From Acidimicrobiia bacterium (GTDB lineage Bacteria; Actinomycetota; Acidimicrobiia; Spongiisociales; ZC4RG35), in assembly GCA_029865445.1 (NCBI GenBank), contig JAOUGY010000039.1:1-18250 (forward strand): a DNA stretch of 18,250 bases. Direction: 5' to 3'. Under the pieces are notes generated by a model. It worked only from the letters and a program-made list of their open reading frames with translations, did no database searches and had not been told where the DNA came from. Numbering within the stretch: position 1 is the first letter of the stretch; every line of letters begins with the position of its first letter. Positions 13,200-18,250 of the stretch are shown piece after piece. Made by a program: the position numbers and the translations under genes.

Positions 13200-14042
13200 G
13201 TGGCGAACATCGTACGAGCAGCCATCGTGCAGACCGAATGGACCGGCGACAAAGAATCCATGATCACCAAGCACGAGGGCTTCGCTCGGCAGGCCGCCGA
13301 GCAGGGCGCTCAGGTCATGTGTTTCCAGGAGTTGTTCAATGACGCCTACTTCTGCCAGGTGCAGGACGAGGTGCACATGGACAGCGCCGAGCCCGTGCCC
13401 GATGGACCCACGGTCCAGCGCATGCAGGCGCTCGCCAAAGAAACCGGCTTGGTGCTCGTGGTGCCCATCTACGAGAAAGAGGACGACGGATTCCTCTACA
13501 ACACCGCAGCCGTCATCGAGCGCGACGGCACCTACCTCGGCAAGTACCGAAAGACCCACATCCCCCACGTAGGTGGGTTCTGGGAGAAGTTCTACTTCCG
13601 TCCCGGAAACATGGGCTATCCAGTCTTCGACACGTCGGTGGGGCGGGTGGGGGTGTACATCTGTTACGACCGCCACTTCCCCGAAGGCTGGCGGGCACTC
13701 GGGCTGGGCGGCGCCAAGATCGTCTTCAACCCGTCGGCGACCAGCCGCGGGCTGTCGATGTACCTCTGGAACCTCGAGCAGCCGGCGGCGGCCGTGGCCA
13801 ACGAGTATTTCATCGGCGCCATCAACCGGGTGGGCAAGGAGCCGTTCGGGAGCAACGACTTCTACGGCTCGTCGTATTTCGTGAATCCCCGGGGCCAGAT
13901 CGTGGGAGACCAGGCGTCGGACACCGACGAGGAACTGGTCGTACGCGATCTCGACCTCGACATGATCGACGAGGTACGCAAGGTGTGGGCGTTCTATCGC
14001 GACCGCCGGCCGGACGCCTACGACAAGCTCGTGGCTCCCTGA
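13200..14042 (+). CDS. Beta-ureidopropionase (N-carbamoyl-beta-alanine amidohydrolase), nitrilase superfamily
   Basis: A 280-residue cytosolic C-N hydrolase. The Glu-Lys-Cys triad is present: Glu44 in 'CFQELFND', Lys118 in 'KYRKTHIP', and Cys155 in 'VYICYDRHFPE'. The stretch from 'HIPHVGGFWEKFYF' to 'GNMGYPVFDT' (120-144) resembles beta-ureidopropionases more than N-carbamoylputrescine amidases, which are the main alternative. It would convert N-carbamoyl-beta-alanine or N-carbamoyl-beta-aminoisobutyrate to the beta-amino acid, CO2 and ammonia, the third step of reductive pyrimidine breakdown (often called PydC). The dihydropyrimidinase that makes its substrate is two genes downstream, and the aminotransferase using its product is next. 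It follows a strong hairpin; the start is set by GGAGAGGAG 6 nt upstream. Confidence 0.88.
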   Translation: MANIVRAAIVQTEWTGDKESMITKHEGFARQAAEQGAQVMCFQELFNDAYFCQVQDEVHMDSAEPVPDGPTVQRMQALAKETGLVLVVPIYEKEDDGFLYNTAAVIERDGTYLGKYRKTHIPHVGGFWEKFYFRPGNMGYPVFDTSVGRVGVYICYDRHFPEGWRALGLGGAKIVFNPSATSRGLSMYLWNLEQPAAAVANEYFIGAINRVGKEPFGSNDFYGSSYFVNPRGQIVGDQASDTDEELVVRDLDLDMIDEVRKVWAFYRDRRPDAYDKLVAP

Positions 14043-14072
14043 CAAAGAATGACCGAAACCAGAAGGTGAAAC

Positions 14073-15362
14073 ATGGGTAAACATGCCGACTTGCTCGCTC
14101 GCCACCGGCGGGTACTCCCGTCGTGGATGGTGCTGTACTACGACGAGCCGATAGCGCTCGTGGACGGCAAGGGGCGCCACGTGATCGACGCCGAGGGCAA
14201 CGAGTACCTCGACTTCTTCGCGGGCATCCTCACCACGATGACCGGATACAACGTTCCCGAGGTCGTGGCAGCCATCAAGGCGCAAGCCGACAAGATGCTG
14301 CACACCTCCACGCTGTATCTGATCGAGAACCAGATCGAGCTGGCCGAGAAGATCGCGGACCTGTCCGGCATCCCCGACGCCAAGGTCTTCTTCACGAACT
14401 CCGGCACCGAGGCCAACGATGCCGCTCTCATGCTCGCCACCCAACACCGGAAGTCGAACCAGGTTCTGGCCATCCGGGGCAGCTACCACGGCAAGTCGCA
14501 CTCGACGGTTGCGATCACGGGTCAGAAGAACTGGTCGGCGACGAGCCTCTACCCGTTCAATGTGGCGTACGTGCACGGTGGCTACCGTTACCGGTCGCCC
14601 TTCGGGCACCTTTCGGACACCGACTTCACCGCGGCGTGCGTGGCAGATCTCGAGAACATGCTCGAGGTCGCCACGGCGGGAGATGTCGCGTGCATGATCG
14701 CCGAGCCGATCCAGGGGGTCGGCGGGTTCGTCACCCCACCCGACGGGTTCTTCGGCGCCATGAAGGAGGTGCTCGACCGTCACGGAATCCTCTTCATATC
14801 CGACGAGGTCCAGACGGGGTGGGGGCGGACCGGTGAGCACTTCTGGGGCTACCAGAGCCACGGCATCACCCCCGACATCCTGACCTTCGCCAAGGGTCTC
14901 GGGAACGGCCTGGCCATGGCCGGTGTAGTGGCGCGGGGAGACCTGATGGACTCGCTCCCCGCCAACTCCATCTCCACCTTTGGCGGCAACCCGCTGTCGA
15001 CCGCAGGGGCACTCGCCAACCTGCGATACGTGATCGACCACGACCTGCAGACGAACGCCTACAAGGTGGGTAACCACCTCCGCAATCGCATCGACGGCTT
15101 GGCCGAACGCTCAGACCTCATAGGTGAGGTCCGGGGCAAGGGCCTCATGATGGGTGTGGAACTGGTCAAGCCCGGTGGCAAGGAGCCGAACGCGGCCGCT
15201 GCGGCTGCGGTGATGGAGCAGGCCCGGAAAGAGGGCTTGCTGATCGGGAAGGGCGGGTTGTATGGCAACGTCCTCCGGATCGCTCCGGCGCTGACGCTCA
15301 CGGAAGACGAAGCCGACGCCGGATACGCCATGCTCGAGGCGGCGATCGCCAGGTCGGAATGA
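14073..15362 (+). CDS. Class III PLP-dependent aminotransferase, probable beta-alanine/beta-aminoisobutyrate transaminase
   Basis: A 429-residue fold-type I aminotransferase of the AGXT2-like branch. Landmarks are 'NSGTEAND' (109-116), 'SYHGKSHST' (137-145), 'EPIQGVGGF' (211-219), 'DEVQTGWGRTG' (244-254) with Asp244 contacting the PLP ring nitrogen, and the Schiff-base lysine Lys274 in 'TFAKGLGNG'. Human AGXT2 uses beta-aminoisobutyrate with glyoxylate or pyruvate, and related bacterial enzymes use beta-alanine or omega-amino acids. Between beta-ureidopropionase and a semialdehyde dehydrogenase, it should give malonate semialdehyde or methylmalonate semialdehyde (inference on substrate; family assignment firm). 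Start ATG at 14073 has AGAAGGTG about 5 nt upstream. It is 30 bp from the preceding gene. Confidence 0.9.
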   Translation: MGKHADLLARHRRVLPSWMVLYYDEPIALVDGKGRHVIDAEGNEYLDFFAGILTTMTGYNVPEVVAAIKAQADKMLHTSTLYLIENQIELAEKIADLSGIPDAKVFFTNSGTEANDAALMLATQHRKSNQVLAIRGSYHGKSHSTVAITGQKNWSATSLYPFNVAYVHGGYRYRSPFGHLSDTDFTAACVADLENMLEVATAGDVACMIAEPIQGVGGFVTPPDGFFGAMKEVLDRHGILFISDEVQTGWGRTGEHFWGYQSHGITPDILTFAKGLGNGLAMAGVVARGDLMDSLPANSISTFGGNPLSTAGALANLRYVIDHDLQTNAYKVGNHLRNRIDGLAERSDLIGEVRGKGLMMGVELVKPGGKEPNAAAAAAVMEQARKEGLLIGKGGLYGNVLRIAPALTLTEDEADAGYAMLEAAIARSE

Positions 15363-15366
15363 AAGC

Positions 15367-15396
15367 GCGGTCCGGCGGCGAACACCGCCGGGCCGC
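15367..15396 (+). other. Intercistronic hairpin between aminotransferase and dihydropyrimidinase genes
   Basis: A 12-bp stem, GCGGTCCGGCGG (15367-15378) with CCGCCGGGCCGC (15385-15396), one T-G wobble, and a 6-nt loop. It begins 4 nt after the aminotransferase stop. No U-tract follows and the next gene has its own good ribosome site 38 nt on, so a partial terminator or processing site is likely. Confidence 0.5.
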
Positions 15397-15433
15397 TGCG
15401 ACAATCGAGAGACAAGACGACAACACAGACACC

Positions 15434-15440
15434 GAGGAGG
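15434..15440 (+). promoter_or_regulatory. Ribosome binding site of the dihydropyrimidinase gene
   Basis: GAGGAGG stands 6 nt before the ATG at 15447. It is one of the strongest sites in the operon and follows the hairpin at 15367-15396. Confidence 0.65.
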
Positions 15441-15446
15441 CAGCAC

Positions 15447-16862
15447 ATGCGAACGCTCATCCAGAACGGCACCGTCGTGACCCACGCCGGCCGAGTAGGA
15501 GCCGACATCCTCATCGAGGGTGAGGTGGTGGTCGCCATGGCTGCGCCCGGATCCCACGACTGGACCGCCGACAAGGTGATCGATGCCGCCGGCAAGTACG
15601 TGTTCCCCGGTGGCGTGGATGTGCACACCCACATGGAACTCCCGTTCGGAGGCACGTACGCATCCGACGACTTCGAGACGGGAACCCGCGCCGCGGCGTG
15701 GGGCGGGACCACCACCATCGTCGACTTCGCGGTCCAGACGATCGGTGAGCCGATGATGGACGGCTACGAAGCCTGGCGGGCCAAAGCCGATGGACGGTGT
15801 GCGATCGACTACGGGATGCACATGATCGTCTCCGACGTCAACGACCAGTCGTTGAAGGAGATGGACATCCTGATGGGCGACGGCGTGACCAGCTTCAAGC
15901 TCTTCATGGCCTATCCCGGCGTCCTCTACTCGAACGACGGGCAGATCTTCCGGGCCATGCAGAAGGCGTCCGAGAACGGCGGCACGATCATGATGCACGC
16001 CGAAAACGGCATCGTCATCGACGTCCTGCGGGAACAGGCCATCGCCAAGGGTCAAACCGATCCGATCTACCACTCGACCACCCGACCGCCGATCACCGAA
16101 GCCGAAGCGACCCACCGGGCCATCGCCTACGCCGAGTTGGCGGGATGCCCGCTGTATGTCGTCCACATGTCCGCCAAAGAGGCGGTGGCGGAGGTGGCCG
16201 CAGCCAGGGACCGGGGGTCGAACGTGTTCGGTGAGACCTGCCCGCAGTACCTGTACCTCGGGTGGAACAACCTGAAGGAGCCCGGGTTCGACGGAGCCAA
16301 GTACGTGTGCTCCACTCCGGTTCGGAACTGGGAAGAAGAGCATCAGGAGTGGCTGTGGAAGTACCTCGCCACCAACGACCTCCAGGTGATCTCCACCGAC
16401 CATTGCCCCTTCTGCATGAACGATCACCCCACGCTCGGGACCCAGAAGCGCCTCGGCGAAGGCGACTTCACCAAAATCCCCAACGGCCTGCCAGGCGTCG
16501 AAGAGCGGATGCGGCTCATCTACGACGGCGCGGTCAGCGACGGCCGGATGAGCCTGGAGCGATTCGTCGAGGTGTGCGCCACCACACCCGCAAAGATGTT
16601 CGGTATGTACCCCAAGAAGGGAACCATCGCCATCGGCTCCGATGCCGACATCGTGATCTGGAACCCCGAAGTCACGTCGATGATGTCGGTGGACGTCAAC
16701 CACATGAACGTCGACTACTCGTGCTACGAGGGCAAAGAGGTCCAGGGCAAGATCGAACTGGTCATGTCGCGAGGCAACGTGCTGATCGAAAACGATACAT
16801 ACCTGGGCAAACCCGGCGATGGCCGGTTCATCGAACGAGACACCAACCAGTACCTGATCTGA
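15447..16862 (+). CDS. hydA: Dihydropyrimidinase / D-hydantoinase (cyclic amidohydrolase)
   Basis: A 471-residue cytosolic amidohydrolase-superfamily enzyme that opens 5,6-dihydropyrimidine rings (or hydantoins) to N-carbamoyl-beta- (or alpha-) amino acids. All binuclear metal ligands are visible: His60 and His62 in 'VDVHTHME', carboxylated Lys151 in 'SFKLFMAYPG', His184 in 'MMHAEN', His240 in 'VVHMSAK', and Asp318 in 'STDHCPF'. Tyr156 and the 'CSTPVR' segment (288-293) match substrate-contacting positions of known dihydropyrimidinases. 'PNGLPGVEERM' (345-355) closes the site. The binding-site loops leave dihydrouracil, dihydrothymine and 5-substituted hydantoins all possible. The neighbouring beta-ureidopropionase favours dihydropyrimidines. 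It ends 11 bp before the next gene. Confidence 0.92.
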   Translation: MRTLIQNGTVVTHAGRVGADILIEGEVVVAMAAPGSHDWTADKVIDAAGKYVFPGGVDVHTHMELPFGGTYASDDFETGTRAAAWGGTTTIVDFAVQTIGEPMMDGYEAWRAKADGRCAIDYGMHMIVSDVNDQSLKEMDILMGDGVTSFKLFMAYPGVLYSNDGQIFRAMQKASENGGTIMMHAENGIVIDVLREQAIAKGQTDPIYHSTTRPPITEAEATHRAIAYAELAGCPLYVVHMSAKEAVAEVAAARDRGSNVFGETCPQYLYLGWNNLKEPGFDGAKYVCSTPVRNWEEEHQEWLWKYLATNDLQVISTDHCPFCMNDHPTLGTQKRLGEGDFTKIPNGLPGVEERMRLIYDGAVSDGRMSLERFVEVCATTPAKMFGMYPKKGTIAIGSDADIVIWNPEVTSMMSVDVNHMNVDYSCYEGKEVQGKIELVMSRGNVLIENDTYLGKPGDGRFIERDTNQYLI

Positions 16863-16873
16863 GGACGAGAAAC

Positions 16874-18250
16874 ATGATCACACATTGGATAGGCGGGAAG
16901 CCGTCGGAGCGAAGCCCGGAGCGGACCGGGCCCGTGTACAACCCGGCCACCGGTGAAGTGGCCAATCAGGTGGCGATGGCCTCGGTGGCCGACGTCGACG
17001 AGGCGGTGGCGGTCGCCAAGGCTGCGTTCCCCGACTGGCGCGATGCACCCGTGACCAAGCGGCAGCGGGTCATGTTCGCCTTTCGCCAGCTCGTCGAGGA
17101 CAACCGTCACGACATCGCCAAACACCTCACGTCCGAACACGGCAAGACCACCGACGATGCGCTCGGTGAGGTCCAGCGCGGCCTCGAAGTCGTGGAGTTC
17201 GCGTGCGGCATCCCCCAGCTCCTGAAGGGGGAGTACTCGGAGCAGGTTTCCACCGGAGTCGACACCTTCACCATGCGCCAGCCGCTCGGCGTGGTGGCGG
17301 GCATCACGCCGTTCAACTTCCCGGCAATGGTGCCCATGTGGATGTTCCCGATGGCGATCGCCTGCGGGAACACCTTCGTGTTGAAACCGTCCGAGAAGGA
17401 CCCGTCGGCATCGGTGCTTCTGGCCGAGCTGATGGCCGAGGCCGGATTGCCCGACGGTGTCTTCAATGTGGTTCACGGCGACAAGGTGGCAGTGGATCGG
17501 ATCATCGAGCACCCCGACGTCGCCGCGATCTCGTTCGTCGGTTCGACACCGATCGCCCGCTACATCCACACCAACGGAACCGCCCACAACAAACGCGTGC
17601 AGGCGCTCGGTGGCGCCAAGAACCACATGGTCGTGCTCCCGGACGCCGACATGGACCTGGCTGCCGATGCCGCCGTGTCCGCCGGGTACGGGTCGGCCGG
17701 AGAGCGGTGCATGGCGATCTCTGTCGTCGTGACCGTCGGCGACGCAGCCGACAAGCTCATCCCCAAGGTGCAGGAGCGGATCGGCAAGCTCAAAGTGGGC
17801 GCCGGACACGAGCCGGGGATGGAGATGGGTCCGCTGGTCACAGGAGACCATCGCGACAAGGTCGTCGGATTCATCCACAAGGGCGAGGCCGAGGGGGCCA
17901 GCCTCATCGCCGACGGGCGAGGCTACGCACCGGCCGGGTACGAGGACGGGTTCTTCGTAGGTCCCACCCTCTTCGACCAGGTGACCCCCGACATGGAGAT
18001 CTATCGCAACGAGATCTTCGGGCCGGTCCTCGGGGTCGTCCGGGCCGAGCACTACGAAGACGCCATTCGGATGATCAACGACAACCCATACGGCAACGGC
18101 ACCGCCGTGTTCACCAACGACGGGGGAGCTGCCCGGAAGTTCCAGAACGAGATCCAGGTGGGGATGGTCGGCATCAACGTGCCGATCCCGGTGCCGCTGG
18201 CGTTCTACAGCTTCGGTGGGTGGAAGGATTCGATCTTCGGTACCCACGCC
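16874..18250 (+). CDS. mmsA: CoA-acylating methylmalonate-semialdehyde / malonate-semialdehyde dehydrogenase, 3' end outside the window
   Basis: 459 codons are present, and the frame is still open at the window edge; the family is about 490-500 residues, so roughly 40 are missing. It is an aldehyde-dehydrogenase-superfamily enzyme. Seen are 'TPFNFP' (145-150), 'KPSEKDP' (171-177), 'SFVGSTPIARYIH' (220-232), and the nucleophile Cys279 in 'GERCMA'. The position that holds the general-base Glu in hydrolytic aldehyde dehydrogenases is within 'LGGAKNHMVV', without Glu. This is typical of MmsA/IolA enzymes, which transfer the acyl group to CoA. It should convert malonate semialdehyde to acetyl-CoA, or methylmalonate semialdehyde to propionyl-CoA, with NAD+ reduction and CO2 loss, completing the pathway. 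GAGGA lies 8 nt before the ATG. No hairpin separates it from the dihydropyrimidinase gene. Confidence 0.92.
   Translation, partial: MITHWIGGKPSERSPERTGPVYNPATGEVANQVAMASVADVDEAVAVAKAAFPDWRDAPVTKRQRVMFAFRQLVEDNRHDIAKHLTSEHGKTTDDALGEVQRGLEVVEFACGIPQLLKGEYSEQVSTGVDTFTMRQPLGVVAGITPFNFPAMVPMWMFPMAIACGNTFVLKPSEKDPSASVLLAELMAEAGLPDGVFNVVHGDKVAVDRIIEHPDVAAISFVGSTPIARYIHTNGTAHNKRVQALGGAKNHMVVLPDADMDLAADAAVSAGYGSAGERCMAISVVVTVGDAADKLIPKVQERIGKLKVGAGHEPGMEMGPLVTGDHRDKVVGFIHKGEAEGASLIADGRGYAPAGYEDGFFVGPTLFDQVTPDMEIYRNEIFGPVLGVVRAEHYEDAIRMINDNPYGNGTAVFTNDGGAARKFQNEIQVGMVGINVPIPVPLAFYSFGGWKDSIFGTHA

Noticed and set aside
13176..15077. A 633-codon minus-strand open frame
   Set aside because: It is fully antisense to the beta-ureidopropionase and aminotransferase genes, which carry complete catalytic motifs; the frame is a codon-bias shadow.
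15111..18247. Long minus-strand open frames (530 and 507 codons) opposite the dihydropyrimidinase and MmsA genes
   Set aside because: They are His/Arg/Val/Asp-rich shadow translations without domain features, opposite genes with intact active sites.
1..18250. Search by eye for tRNA/rRNA genes, CRISPR repeats, insertion-sequence ends, phage or integrase genes
   Set aside because: Nothing was seen. Genes are closely packed, with no gene-free stretch over 300 bp and no clear composition break suggesting a recent insertion.

Overview
This is a GC-rich, densely packed bacterial window. The organism is most likely an actinobacterium, possibly of the Acidimicrobiia or a related uncultured lineage (inference). 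Support comes from the base composition, a DUF222/HNH '13E12-type' protein, an actinobacterial-style Bax-inhibitor membrane protein, and repeated signs of leaderless transcription (TANNNT-like hexamers 6-7 nt before start codons that lack a Shine-Dalgarno site). No rRNA, tRNA, CRISPR array, insertion sequence or integrase was seen.

Left part (1-9.4 kb) holds mixed housekeeping and accessory genes. These are the 3' end of an SDR-type NAD-dependent epimerase/reductase and a D-2-hydroxyacid dehydrogenase on +. On - follow a stress-type cassette of ECF sigma factor, zinc-finger anti-sigma factor and small membrane protein, preceded by a Bax-inhibitor-1-like membrane protein and a DUF222/HNH protein. 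On + come a PuuD-like class I glutamine-amidotransferase hydrolase and two tandem hotdog thioesterases. A small lipoprotein of unknown function lies on -.

Right part (8.0-18.25 kb) is the main interest. A MocR-type regulator (GntR winged helix fused to an aminotransferase-like PLP domain) is divergent from a probable eight-gene operon across an 83-bp intergenic region. That region carries both promoters plus repeat elements that could be an operator. In order the operon encodes permease, ATPase, permease, NMT1/THI5-like lipoprotein binding protein, nitrilase-family beta-ureidopropionase, class III aminotransferase, dihydropyrimidinase/hydantoinase, and CoA-acylating (methyl)malonate-semialdehyde dehydrogenase (cut by the window end).

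The enzymes line up as the lower reductive pyrimidine pathway. A dihydropyrimidine is opened to an N-carbamoyl-beta-amino acid, then gives beta-alanine or beta-aminoisobutyrate. This is transaminated to a semialdehyde and converted to acetyl-CoA or propionyl-CoA. The dedicated ABC importer probably brings in the pyrimidine-like substrate. The first enzyme, dihydropyrimidine dehydrogenase, is not in the window, so the imported substrate could be a pyrimidine, an already reduced dihydropyrimidine or a hydantoin. Hairpins without U-tracts lie in three intercistronic gaps and bracket the binding-protein gene, which suggests segmental control of transcript abundance.
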